64,000 bases of DNA from Vacuolonema iberomarrocanum LEGE 07170 (GTDB lineage Bacteria; Cyanobacteriota; Cyanobacteriia; Elainellales; Elainellaceae): positions 1 to 64,000 of the forward strand of contig JADEXA010000014.1 in NCBI GenBank assembly GCA_015207365.1. Direction: 5' to 3'. Shown here piece by piece: positions 27,872 through 35,975 of this stretch (within the stretch, counting starts at the first letter, position 1; every line of letters begins with the position of its first letter). Below the pieces are notes generated by a model. That model ran no database searches, was not told where the DNA came from, and saw only the letters and a list, made by a program, of their open reading frames with translations. Made by a program: the position numbers and the translations under genes.

Positions 27872-28340
27872 ACAACGATGGATATTTGTCGTGCGATCGC
27901 TCGATCGCCCCGGCGCATTGACCTCTGCTGCTTCGGTCTTTTCCAATCGCGGGGTGTCTCTGGAGGGCATCCTTGGCAGCGGCATCGACTCCAACACGAC
28001 CCAGGATGCTCGTATGCTCATTAGCTTTCAAGCAACAGCCGCAAAAAAAGAGGTGCTGCGCCGCGCCTTAGAGCGCCTGAGTGCGGTGGTAGCCGTAGAA
28101 GCCTATCCCTACGCCGCCGCAAATCTGAGAGCGATCGCTAGCACCCGCCTCAAAAATTCTGCCCTGCCATGGCTCCAACAAACTGTGCAAGATGACGTGC
28201 AATTCGAGATCATTTCGACTCAAGGGGATGAAACCACCGTTCTGCTCAACGGGCACACAATAGCGGTAGAGCACCTGCTCTCCCAGTTGAAAGACGAACA
28301 AGCGCTGGTCGATGTCGTCATGACAGCGATCGCCCTTTAA
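27864..28340 (+). CDS. ACT-domain protein coupled to the dehydrogenase
   Basis: 158 residues from the GTG at 27864, chosen because AGGAGG at 27849-27854 sits 9 bases before it. An N-terminal ACT domain is clear (RWIFVVRSLDRPGALTSAAS, then FSNRGVSLEGILGSG), resembling the small regulatory subunit of acetolactate synthase (IlvN/IlvH) and amino-acid-sensing domains. The second half (about 85-158) may be a further ACT-like fold. The 8-base overlap with the upstream gene implies joint expression, so it may be a ligand-sensing partner of that dehydrogenase; this is inference. Confidence 0.7.
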   Translation: MDEQRWIFVVRSLDRPGALTSAASVFSNRGVSLEGILGSGIDSNTTQDARMLISFQATAAKKEVLRRALERLSAVVAVEAYPYAAANLRAIASTRLKNSALPWLQQTVQDDVQFEIISTQGDETTVLLNGHTIAVEHLLSQLKDEQALVDVVMTAIAL

Positions 28341-28440
28341 CTAAGGCGCACCACTCAGGCACAACGACATCAAAGATTTACTCCGTGTGCTCTGTGTCTC
28401 TGTGGTTCGTCCAAAAACGGTTCGCAAAAACACGCCAATC

Positions 28441-28740
28441 TCAAAAATCCATACCAGGAAACCCATCGGTGGATAGATCTCCGAGATCAGGCTTTTTCAA
28501 GTCGGTGGGTGGGCGATCGCTGCTCCACATCCACCATGACATCCCGCACGAACAGTGGTAAAACTCTTGCCACTTGCGGCGGTGATCTTCGGTGAAAACG
28601 GGCGATCGGCGATTAATCCATACTTGTTTGGCTTCGGCGATCGGAGCATGGCAAGAGGGACAGCATACATCCAGGGCATGAACAGCCTTCTCGGTCCAGT
28701 TGGGCGGCATTGGGGCGAACGCATCCATGGGCGAGTCCAT
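28441..28740 (-). CDS. Small zinc-ribbon-like hypothetical protein
   Basis: 99 residues from the ATG at 28740; a TTG 14 codons earlier is less likely. The first half has HALDVCCPSCHAPIAEA and the second EFYHCSCGMSWWMWSS, giving a CPxC and a CxCG pair that could bind one zinc ion, with Trp-rich surroundings. Function unknown; similar small proteins appear to be restricted to cyanobacteria, as far as I recall. It converges with the ACT gene across a 100-base gap. Confidence 0.6.
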   Translation of the reverse strand: MDSPMDAFAPMPPNWTEKAVHALDVCCPSCHAPIAEAKQVWINRRSPVFTEDHRRKWQEFYHCSCGMSWWMWSSDRPPTDLKKPDLGDLSTDGFPGMDF

Positions 28741-28916
28741 ACGGTAGCAATGGGCAGAAACAGTTGAGTCAGTTTTTGACAACCAGCGGACGCACAGTCA
28801 TGGCAGATCCGCTGGGATCATCCTCTCACACAGTCCAATCCTACCCAGTTCATCGTTGCTTTGCCTGCGGTGATTTGCTGAAGCGCATCAAACAAGTTAT
28901 TTCTCAAAGCCTGTAA

Positions 28917-29018
28917 GTTGGCAGGTGCAATTAAACCTAAAACCCTAAAAACCTGTGCCGCCCGCGCTGCGGGCGGCACAGGTTTTTAGAGTCTGGTTTT
29001 TCATCGTGCCGAGCTACT
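28917..29018. repeat. Palindromic element F2
   Basis: Perfect 21-bp inner stem 28945-28965 with 28969-28989 (starts CTAAAAACCTGTGCCGCCC). The flanks (GGCAGGTGCAATTAAACCT, TCGTGCCGAGCTACT) match F1 at 9104. First of three elements in tandem (F2-B2-C1). Confidence 0.9.
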
Positions 29019-29066
29019 TAACAATTTCTGTTGCATCATCCTAAAACATCCGCCGCAAACTCCTTC

Positions 29067-29152
29067 AGGACTTGCACATTTTGTGGATGGTGTGGCCGAG
29101 ATGCAGCCACACCATCCACAAGCCGACTCAGGCTGACACAAGTTTTATGTCA
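29067..29152 (+). repeat. Palindromic element B2
   Basis: Inner stem 29081-29096 with 29106-29121 (TTGTGGATGGTGTGGC, 16 bp). Outer ends GGACTTGCAC and TATGTCAGCC match family B in forward orientation. Confidence 0.85.
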
Positions 29153-29160
29153 GCCCCCTA

Positions 29161-29267
29161 AGTACAGGACAAAAAATCGAACCCCTGGCTAAAACCCTTG
29201 ATTTTGTGTAGCGCGGGCGGTGCCCGCGCTACACAAAATCAAGGGTTTCTGGGTTTTGGCTTGTACT
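29161..29267. repeat. Palindromic element C1 (uninterrupted)
   Basis: Outer ends AGTACAGGAC and CTTGTACT; perfect 25-bp inner stem 29194-29218 with 29222-29246 (starts ACCCTTGATTTTGTGTAG). Serves as the empty-site reference for the nested element C2/G2 at 18982. Confidence 0.92.
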
Positions 29268-29416
29268 CAGGTCAGTCCCACTCTTCAAACTGACCCATGT
29301 GGGGAAGACAAAACGGGCAGAAATCCATAGCGCAAAAAATTTCAATGTGCCGTCCCAGAGGATTTAGGCTACTGTTCTAAGATGAATGCCGCTTTAGGGT
29401 CGCAAGGAAGGAGATT

Positions 29417-30988
29417 ATGGGGATCTTAAACCTGATTTCACTCATTGGGATTTTTGGGTTATGCGCTGTTGCCTGGTTGTTTTCCGAGCACCGTCACCCA
29501 AAATACTTTCCCTGGAAAGTGGTTATATCGGGCATCATCCTGCAGCTCATCTTAGGAGCCATTGTCTTTGCCATACCTGGAACCCGTGACGCCCTCCAGA
29601 TATTTAGCAACTTCCTCAATGTCATTTTTGAAGCTGCAGACTCCGGGGCACGCTTCGTTTTTGGGGCTAACATTGTCCCCGTTCCAGGTCAAGACCCCCA
29701 AGTCAATCTCGGTTACATCTTTGCCTTCCGCGCCCTGCCAGCCGTCATCTTCTTCTCAGGCTTGATGGCCTTGCTCTATAACATCGGCTTTATGCAGATT
29801 CTGACGAACTTCTTCGCCAAGATCTTTTACAGCACCATGCGACTAAGCGGAGCTGAGTCCCTGAGTGGAGCGGCCAATATCTTTGTGGGCATTGAGGCGG
29901 CGATCGCCGTCAAACCCTTCCTCGCCTCCATGAGCCGCAGCGAACTCTGTGCCATTCTGGCCTGTTGCTTTGGTACCGCTGCCTCCTCAGTACTGGCTAT
30001 CTACGTTAGTTTTCTGCGTCCTGTTTTCCCCAACATCTTGGGACACCTGGTTTCCGCCTCCATCATGGCAATTCCGGCCTGCTTTCTACTGGCAAAAATC
30101 CTCGTTCCCGAAACCACGGTGCCCGTCACCGCTGGGGGAATCCCCGCTGAGGGCGATCGCCCGGATGACGATGATGAAGAGGAAGCACCCACTGAAACCG
30201 TTGCAGGGGAACCAATGCAGCGCATGAGTCCGTTGGATGCATCGATTGTTGGTGCCTTGGATGGGGTCAAAATGGCCGTTTCCATCGCCGCTGTGCTGAT
30301 TTTGATCCTGGGCTTTGTCTTTTTGATCAATCAACTGTTTGCCTTCCTGGCCAACTTGCCCGCTCCCGTTGGCGCATTCTTTCAAGTGGTGAACTTGCAA
30401 AACATTCTGGGCGCTTTGTTCTTGCCGCTCACCGTGTTAACGGGTGTTTCCCTGGAATGGAATGAACTCTGGGCCTCCTCGGTGATTATTGGACGCCGCC
30501 TGTTTGAAACGGCCATTCCGCCTTATCAGGCACTCGCTGCTGCGGGTGCATCTGGAGAACTGAGCGATCGCGCCATTCTAATTGTGAGCTACGCCCTGTC
30601 CGGGTTCGCCCATCTGGCCTCCGTCGGCATCTTCGTGGGCGGGGTCAGCGCCCTGATTCCTTCTCGCCGTCGGGATGTTTCGGCAATGGGTTGGAAAGCG
30701 CTATTCGCCGGCACCCTGGCAACCATGATGATTTCCTGTGTTGCGGGAGTTTTCTATGTTCCCGGCAATGTCAGCATCTTAGGAGTTCCAGAAGAACCTC
30801 CGGCAGAGGTCGTTCCGAGTCCCGCTGCCCCAACTGACGAGGCTCCTGCCCCGACCGAAGAAGCGCCAATTCCCGATGAAGAAGCTCCCGCTCCGGACGG
30901 AGAGGCTCCCGCTCCCGATGAGACGCCTGATGGAACGGTTGGATTTCGGTCATCTCAGACCTACCACATCGCCTGGCACGCCCGATGA
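29417..30988 (+). CDS. Concentrative nucleoside transporter (NupC/CNT family)
   Basis: Cation-coupled nucleoside uptake across the inner membrane. 523 residues. Membrane segments begin at about residue 3, with the family core GAESLSGAANIFVGIEAA and FGTAASSVLAIYVSFL, and a central acidic loop (DDDDEEEAPTETV, about 250). The last 65 residues are a Pro/Glu/Asp-rich tail with about five units like APTEEAPIPDEEAPAP, unusual for NupC and probably a disordered cytoplasmic or periplasmic extension. GGAAGGAG precedes the ATG. The stop overlaps the next start (ATGA). Confidence 0.92.
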   Translation: MGILNLISLIGIFGLCAVAWLFSEHRHPKYFPWKVVISGIILQLILGAIVFAIPGTRDALQIFSNFLNVIFEAADSGARFVFGANIVPVPGQDPQVNLGYIFAFRALPAVIFFSGLMALLYNIGFMQILTNFFAKIFYSTMRLSGAESLSGAANIFVGIEAAIAVKPFLASMSRSELCAILACCFGTAASSVLAIYVSFLRPVFPNILGHLVSASIMAIPACFLLAKILVPETTVPVTAGGIPAEGDRPDDDDEEEAPTETVAGEPMQRMSPLDASIVGALDGVKMAVSIAAVLILILGFVFLINQLFAFLANLPAPVGAFFQVVNLQNILGALFLPLTVLTGVSLEWNELWASSVIIGRRLFETAIPPYQALAAAGASGELSDRAILIVSYALSGFAHLASVGIFVGGVSALIPSRRRDVSAMGWKALFAGTLATMMISCVAGVFYVPGNVSILGVPEEPPAEVVPSPAAPTDEAPAPTEEAPIPDEEAPAPDGEAPAPDETPDGTVGFRSSQTYHIAWHAR

Positions 30989-31374
30989 GTGTCCTCCCAG
31001 ACATCCTGGCGGCAAACAGGGCCTTCTACCGCGCCTTTGAAAAGCGGGATATCGAGACCATGTCGGCAGTTTGGTCGAAAGGAAGTGCCAGTGTGTGTAT
31101 CCACCCCGGTCGGTCAGCCTTGGTAGGTTGGGAAGCGATCGCCGATTCTTGGACTCAAATCTTCCGGGGCACCCAGTACCTTGAAATTGATACCGATATC
31201 AAAGCGACCGAGATTTCCGGCGACCTTGCTTACGTTGTCCTGATTGAAATCGTGCGGCAAGTCAGCAATCGCCGCCAAGTCGTCGCCAAGTCGATGGCCA
31301 CCAATATCTTCGAGCGGATGGGTGGCCGTTGGTATCTTATCCACCACCACGGCAGTCCCCTAATGGAAGGCTGA
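30985..31374 (+). CDS. NTF2-like (SnoaL/DUF4440-type) protein
   Basis: 129 residues, one NTF2-like cone fold: ILAANRAFYRAFEKRDIETMSAVWS, then GWEAIADSWTQIF, and the terminal GGRWYLIHHHGSP. Such proteins are small-molecule-binding or enzyme-like domains of diverse function. The start overlaps the transporter stop by 4 bases, suggesting co-translation, but no functional link is known to me. Confidence 0.85.
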   Translation: MSVLPDILAANRAFYRAFEKRDIETMSAVWSKGSASVCIHPGRSALVGWEAIADSWTQIFRGTQYLEIDTDIKATEISGDLAYVVLIEIVRQVSNRRQVVAKSMATNIFERMGGRWYLIHHHGSPLMEG

Positions 31375-31378
31375 GAAA

Positions 31379-31468
31379 GGACTTACGCAGTTCGTTGATA
31401 TTGTGGCCGGGACGCGGCCACAATATCAACGAATTTACTCAGGATGACGCCAGTTTTGCGTAAGTCTT
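31379..31468 (+). repeat. Palindromic element B3
   Basis: Outer ends GGACTTACGCA and TGCGTAAGTC are inverted repeats. Inner perfect 19-bp stem 31391-31409 with 31415-31433 (TTCGTTGATATTGTGGCCG). Best-preserved family B copy. It begins 5 bases after the stop of the NTF2-like gene. Confidence 0.93.
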
Positions 31469-31524
31469 GTGAGACCTATTAGCCGTAATGAGTTCTAGCG
31501 CTCAGAGTGATCTACTGGAAGAGC

Positions 31525-32298
31525 TTAAGCTATTGAGGGCTCTAGGTCGATGGCAATGCGATCGCCCGCAGTCGGCTCAATCACACGTGCCTTTAACCCC
31601 TTCTCTGTCAGCATTTGTTGGAAAGCCTCGGTGCTCCCTTTCGCTTTCAATACCGAAAGCAGCATTCCTTCAAACTCAATATCTCCGCCAGCAGCGGTGG
31701 GTAGCATTACCTGGGGCTTGAGCCACTGCGCAATCTTCAACGCACTTTCCTGGCCTTTGATGAACGGCCCCACCAGCGGCAGTTCCAGATTAATCAGCGG
31801 CGTAATCACCACATCAACCGGAGGTTCCGTTTTTAACGTTGCGTCATGGTAGCCATGGGGTTCGTAGTACAGCCGCTTGCCCGCCACCATATCTGTAACC
31901 AGATAGGCATTCTCGGTGAGCAGTGGCCCTATCGGGGAACCCGGGAGCGCTTTAAACTTCACCTGCTCCTGCCACACATAGGACTTCCCATGCTCCAGTG
32001 CCGTCACGTTCTCGTAGCCCAATCCTTCGACAACCTTGGCGGCATTCGGCGAAGCGATGACAGGAATGGTGCGATCGAGGGCTTTCAAGGTCTCGGGATG
32101 GGCATGGTCTTCCAACCCTTGAGATAACAAAATCACGTCAATATCTTCAGGAATGGTCCGAGGTGCTTCTCGATAGCCTCGAAACAGCCACTTTGCTCCA
32201 CCAAAGACCAAATCTCCAACCAACCAGGGGTCTAGCAAAATCCTCGTATGCTCAAGATCAATCAGCCAAGAGTTGCTGTCGAGATATGTCAGATACAT
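31525..32298 (-). CDS. MBL-fold protein with atypical metal site
   Basis: 257 residues, beta-lactamase-fold (UlaG-like) protein: MYLTYLDSNSWLI…ILLDPWLVGDL at the start. The HxHxDH motif is replaced by SQGLEDHAHPET, so two of the usual histidines are missing while the Asp-His remains. From memory, the SQGLxDH form also occurs in plant chloroplast homologues, so this is a conserved variant rather than decay. A later KVV-type strand and YYEPHGYHD may supply other ligands. Catalytic role unknown. Confidence 0.82.
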   Translation of the reverse strand: MYLTYLDSNSWLIDLEHTRILLDPWLVGDLVFGGAKWLFRGYREAPRTIPEDIDVILLSQGLEDHAHPETLKALDRTIPVIASPNAAKVVEGLGYENVTALEHGKSYVWQEQVKFKALPGSPIGPLLTENAYLVTDMVAGKRLYYEPHGYHDATLKTEPPVDVVITPLINLELPLVGPFIKGQESALKIAQWLKPQVMLPTAAGGDIEFEGMLLSVLKAKGSTEAFQQMLTEKGLKARVIEPTAGDRIAIDLEPSIA

Positions 32299-32645
32299 CG
32301 CTGGAAAAAATTAGACGACAAACGGATGGATGATGGAGCAGAGATGGGCGATCGCCCATCCTAGACCGGACTCCAATGCAATCAAATCCTGTGACCCAGG
32401 AGTCGATACCGACATTGAGTAAAGCCAACAACTTGAGCAAAAACGCTCAATTGCTGGCCGGACTACCATTCCAGCCGTTACAAAAGTTAACCCTTCCTAT
32501 TATGCAACATTAAACCTTCTGCAAAAGTGGCAGTTGGTTAGCCAAGGACTTGGGATTCAATCGAATCCAGGGTTTTCTTGTTTTGGGGAGTCTTGCAACG
32601 CTAAGCTCTCAAATTGCAAAGCCTAGCCCTTTCAATCTAGCACCC
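32299..32645. other. Spacer without recognisable features
   Basis: No gene, hairpin element or RNA gene could be supported. It contains the upstream region of the MBL-fold gene and the downstream side of the DUF3318 gene. GGATTCAATCGAATCC near 32549 recalls a tRNA T-arm, but no acceptor or anticodon arms surround it. Confidence 0.35.
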
Positions 32646-33281
32646 TTAAGCAGGTTGCCCTTTTGCACGAGCTTTTGCACGGGCCGCGCTTTTTTTCAGC
32701 GCATCCAACCGCTTTTCGTATACTCGACGCACATTTTTCTTAGGAGATTGGTCAATCAAAATCTTGAGGGCACTCCCTAGGCTCTTGTAGGCATTTGGTA
32801 ATGAGTAGCCAAACCGCGTGGCCAGGGCGATCGCCTTTTCATCTGCCTCAATCGCTTCGACCAGCCGCTTCTCACCATTGTTGCGCTTGTACAACCGCCA
32901 GCCAGATACGCCACACAGCGCCAGGGCCAACATCAGCAGTAACCCGTCCTGTACCCACAGTTCGCCAACGGCACCCCCGAGGCCAATAGCTAACGCCGCC
33001 ATTTCCCAACCATCACGGGGAATCGTATCGTTTTGAACCCTCGCTACTTCATGCCAAAACAATAGGTTCCGCTGATCCAGTGCAAAAGCTTCCCATTTAA
33101 TCAAATCGACCTGCACTTCGATCTGATCTTTGCCGATCTCTTCGCAGGTAATGAGCGGGGGATTGGCTGCGGTCGCCGCTTCAATCGTGACCCAACTCCG
33201 CAGTTCTGGCGGCAGCAACGACTTGAGGCGACGCAACTCACTTAGATCCGCACGAGCAGCAGAGGTAACGTAGGAAGTCAT
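32646..33281 (-). CDS. DUF3318 membrane protein
   Basis: 211 residues from the ATG at 33281. Begins ADLSELRRLKSLLPPELRSWV, followed by a beta-rich part that ends WHEVARVQNDTIPRDGWE, one or two hydrophobic helices at about 90-130, and a long basic Ala/Lys-rich helical tail ending KARAKGQPA. This layout fits the cyanobacteria-specific DUF3318 family, of unknown function. The HEVARV stretch is reminiscent of zinc-protease-like HExxR, but no metal site is established. Confidence 0.82.
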   Translation of the reverse strand: MTSYVTSAARADLSELRRLKSLLPPELRSWVTIEAATAANPPLITCEEIGKDQIEVQVDLIKWEAFALDQRNLLFWHEVARVQNDTIPRDGWEMAALAIGLGGAVGELWVQDGLLLMLALALCGVSGWRLYKRNNGEKRLVEAIEADEKAIALATRFGYSLPNAYKSLGSALKILIDQSPKKNVRRVYEKRLDALKKSAARAKARAKGQPA

Positions 33282-33590
33282 GATCAATACGACCCGATAA
33301 AAATTACAAATCTGGAAGAAGGATAGGCTCTTGATAGCAGCAAGAGATCTAGCACTTATTTAGAGCAGTATAGCGAGGAATTTAACCTCATATGCGTGGG
33401 CGGCGTTCAGTTTTCGATCAACACCTTTGGCCATACGTCGCGAGCCTCTCCCTATTTCCATCTTAAATAAAAGTATCCCTCGCAAGCAGGTATCTCCCCA
33501 AGGGATAAGCCATTAGGATTCGTCATCCGAACATGCTGAAGATTCATTCACCCACTTTTACAACTGACGCAAAAGCAAACCCTTAGGTTC
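33282..33590. other. Spacer without recognisable features
   Basis: 309 bases, no ORF with coding character and no hairpin element. Probably the promoter of the DUF3318 gene on one side and the untranslated downstream part of the OsmC gene on the other. Confidence 0.3.
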
Positions 33591-33983
33591 TCACGCATCG
33601 GCCAAAACCGTGTGGATGTCGACATTGGCACTGAGCATTTTGTGGATAGGACATTTGTCGGCAATAACCAACAGTCGCTGCTTCTGCTCATCAGACAACT
33701 CGCCCTCCAGGTGAAGCGCGGCCTCAATTTGGAGGCGATCGCCCGCTTTCCCTTCCGTTAGCTCAACATCCACCCGCTCTAGCGGCCAACCCTTACGCCC
33801 AGCATACATTTTCAGCGTGATCGCTTTGCACGCGCCCAAGCTGCCCAATAGCAGCTCGGTGGGCTTTGGCCCCGCATCGTTTCCGTCTACATCCACAGGC
33901 TCATCGGCCACCAATTCAAATTGACGAATGTGGATGTTTTGCGTGTAACGGGCATCGGTCGACGAAACTTTGACAGCGTCCAC
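33591..33983 (-). CDS. OsmC-family peroxide-resistance-like protein
   Basis: 130 residues from a GTG at 33983 (VDAVKVSSTDARYTQ). This start is chosen because AAGGAG lies 6 bases ahead; the longer frame opens with TTG inside a repeat-like region. The family's two reactive cysteines are in LGSLGACKAITLKMYA and IADKCPIHKML. OsmC/YhfA proteins reduce organic hydroperoxides or bind acyl groups. Cytoplasmic, probably dimeric. Confidence 0.9.
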   Translation of the reverse strand: MDAVKVSSTDARYTQNIHIRQFELVADEPVDVDGNDAGPKPTELLLGSLGACKAITLKMYAGRKGWPLERVDVELTEGKAGDRLQIEAALHLEGELSDEQKQRLLVIADKCPIHKMLSANVDIHTVLADA

Positions 33984-34039
33984 AATAGGCTCCTTGTTGG
34001 CTCTATCTTCAGCATACTGCGTCTGGCTTTTGAGGGTGG

Positions 34040-34112
34040 CAGGCTCCAAGGATGGATATATCTGCGAAGGAGTATGCTACGTCTCCTCGCGGAAAATTAT
34101 TCCCTCGATCAG
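34040..34112. repeat. Diverged palindromic element G3
   Basis: CTCCAAGGATGGATAT… and …CCCTCGATCAGCATTGCG correspond to the two ends of G2. The inner stem (GCGAAGGAG with CTCCTCGC) is short and imperfect. A decayed copy. Confidence 0.5.
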
Positions 34113-34139
34113 CATTGCGTCTGACTTTTACCCGTATTC

Positions 34140-34244
34140 ATATCAAATCCGGTCGAAGAACCCAACGATCGTTTGTGCCCGCTGCAAAAAGCAGCGGGCA
34201 CAAACGATCGTTGGATTTTACGGCTGTTTAACCGGATTTGATAT
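34140..34244 (+). repeat. Palindromic element A1
   Basis: Outer arms ATATCAAATCCGG and CCGGATTTGATAT; perfect 24-bp inner stem 34162-34185 with 34191-34214 (starts CCAACGATCGTTTGTGCCC). The two sides carry different spacers (GAAGAA and TTTTACGGCTGTTTAA), which define orientation. Confidence 0.95.
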
Positions 34245-34534
34245 CAAATCCCGTAGAAAAGGCGTAAGAAGGGGTGCGGAGGTATCAGCCCAAACATGGG
34301 GATAAACCTGACCTCTGCTACGGTTCACGATGACATTTGCGCCGTTTTGCCGCAATGTCCCAATCGTTCAGGGGTGCGCGAAGGGTATTTCGAGACCAGA
34401 TATCTCTCATTTCAATTCAAAGCAAACGCCTCTCACTTTAGTTCGAAGCGAAGGGCTCTCACTTCAGACAGAGGGCAGATTGCTTCGGGCGATCGCACCT
34501 CTTACAATCAGCGTGATTCGTTAAGGAAATTCCA

Positions 34535-35191
34535 ATGAGTAACTCCCCCATTTCATCTGACCAGCTATTGCAGCAGCTCAACTGGCGTTATGCCACCAAA
34601 GCGTTTGACGCGGCAAAAAAAATTCCAGCAGAAACCTGGCAAACCCTTGAAGAGGCGATCGTTCTATCGCCATCATCCTTCGGCTTGCAGCCCTGGAAGT
34701 TTGTCGTCGTGACCGATCCAGAGATTCGCAAAACCCTGCAAGAACATGCCTGGGGGCAAGCGCAAGTCTCCCAATCCTCCCACCTCATCGTCTTTGCCCG
34801 CAAGCTATCGATGAGTGCGGCGGATGTCGATCGCTACATCAACTACATGGCAGAGGAGCGCGAGATACCTGCGGAATCGCTAAAAGGGTTTAGCGATATG
34901 GTCAAAGGCTTCCTGCAATCGCCCCCTTATCCTATGGATATTGAAGCCTGGACAGCTCGCCAGACCTATATTGCCGTCGGGCAATTTCTCACCAGTGCGG
35001 CGCTGCTCGGCATTGATGTTTGCCCCATGGAAGGCTTTGTTCCCGCGAAGGTGGATGAAACCCTAGGACTTACCCAACAAGGGTACGGAGCTGTCGTTCT
35101 CTGTGCGGCGGGCTACCGGGCTGACGATGACAAGTATGCGAACCTCAAGAAAGTGCGCTACCCCAAATCTGAGGTCATCACGCATCTGTAG
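34535..35191 (+). CDS. Nitroreductase-family NAD(P)H oxidoreductase
   Basis: 218 residues. FMN-binding family motifs: WRYATKAFDAAKKIP at the N-terminus, SPSSFGLQPWKFVVV (phosphate/flavin contacts), QTYIAVGQFLTSAALLGIDVCPMEGF and the C-terminal LCAAGYRADDDKYANLKKVRY. Most similar in layout to NfsB/YdgI-type enzymes that reduce quinones and nitro compounds. AAGGAA precedes the ATG. A HIP1-centred terminator palindrome follows. Confidence 0.92.
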   Translation: MSNSPISSDQLLQQLNWRYATKAFDAAKKIPAETWQTLEEAIVLSPSSFGLQPWKFVVVTDPEIRKTLQEHAWGQAQVSQSSHLIVFARKLSMSAADVDRYINYMAEEREIPAESLKGFSDMVKGFLQSPPYPMDIEAWTARQTYIAVGQFLTSAALLGIDVCPMEGFVPAKVDETLGLTQQGYGAVVLCAAGYRADDDKYANLKKVRYPKSEVITHL

Positions 35192-35253
35192 GCCACCCAA
35201 GGCTGGAGCCAGAACCTGCCGCTTGGGAGCAAGCTCATCTTTTCCCAGAGAAT

Positions 35254-35285
35254 AGCAAGAGAGGGGCGATCGCCCCTCTCTTGCT
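35254..35285. terminator. Perfect 32-bp palindrome centred on GCGATCGC, terminator-like
   Basis: AGCAAGAGAGGGGCGA is followed directly by its exact reverse complement. A T-rich stretch (TTGCTTTCTATTTCT) follows on the plus strand, so it probably ends the nitroreductase transcript. The HIP1 octamer lies exactly at the centre. Confidence 0.75.
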
Positions 35286-35352
35286 TTCTATTTCTGTAAT
35301 TTACGAACCGATAACAGGACAGCTGGACTGAGCCCAATGCGGACAACCTGAA

Positions 35353-35556
35353 TTACTGCAGCCCAGTATTTGCGCCTCGCTTGCCTGTTGCCAGTTCAAC
35401 CTTAACGATTTTGCCGCCCATTTTCTGGATGCGCTGCTGCTCAGTGAACCAGTTCTCGTAGGGAACCAATTTTGTGAAAAATGTATTTTGCAGTTCGCGC
35501 TGCGTCCGAATGCGCGTCTGGCTAGGAACACAGGCTGTAACCTTAAACATCCGCAT
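35353..35556 (-). CDS. apcC: Phycobilisome core linker ApcC
   Basis: 67-residue small core linker that caps the allophycocyanin discs of the phycobilisome core. Sequence runs from MRMFKVTACVPSQTRIRTQ to KMGGKIVKVELATGKRG, with length and motifs typical of ApcC. Third gene of the apcABC operon, but 419 bases after apcB, with a terminator-like hairpin in the gap. Confidence 0.97.
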   Translation of the reverse strand: MRMFKVTACVPSQTRIRTQRELQNTFFTKLVPYENWFTEQQRIQKMGGKIVKVELATGKRGANTGLQ

Positions 35557-35727
35557 GGTTTTCTCTCCTGACTGGCAAAAAGCCGATACAACGTCTAAAC
35601 AAGGGTCATGATCCGTAGCAGTGGATCAAAAAGTTTTGAAAACGACAGCTAGAACTGAATGAAGAACGCCGCCTAGAAGCGTTGCATCCCACCCGTGGCT
35701 GTCCATCATTCATCTTCTCAATAAAAC

Positions 35728-35749
35728 AGCCTGAAAACACAACCAGGCT
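35728..35749 (-). terminator. Hairpin between apcB and apcC, possible attenuator
   Basis: AGCCTG (35728-35733) pairs with CAGGCT (35744-35749). On the minus strand GTTTTATTGAG follows. It could trim or partly terminate the apcAB message ahead of apcC and set the lower amount of linker. The stem is only 6 bp. Confidence 0.4.
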
Positions 35750-35975
35750 AGACCTAAATGGTTTTTCTTATCTCAAAGGATTCAAAATATGCCGGGAGCC
35801 CAAAGTCAATCGAAAATCGCGACAACTCAAGACAAAGATTTTGCCATAAGTGATGACCATTCAAGACTCACTCCAGACATCCCGGACTGAGGTTGGGCGA
35901 TCGCCTTCAGAAGCTGCCGCATGGAATGCAAGCTGCAATTCTTCTTCAGGAATCTCCCGCTAAACGGACAAAGGG

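Noticed and set aside
18887..29267. Repeated palindromes considered as a CRISPR array
   Set aside because: Copies are dispersed and of several families, with no regular spacers and no cas genes.
32540..32570. tRNA T-arm-like GGATTCAATCGAATCC
   Set aside because: No acceptor stem, D-arm or anticodon arm in the flanking bases.
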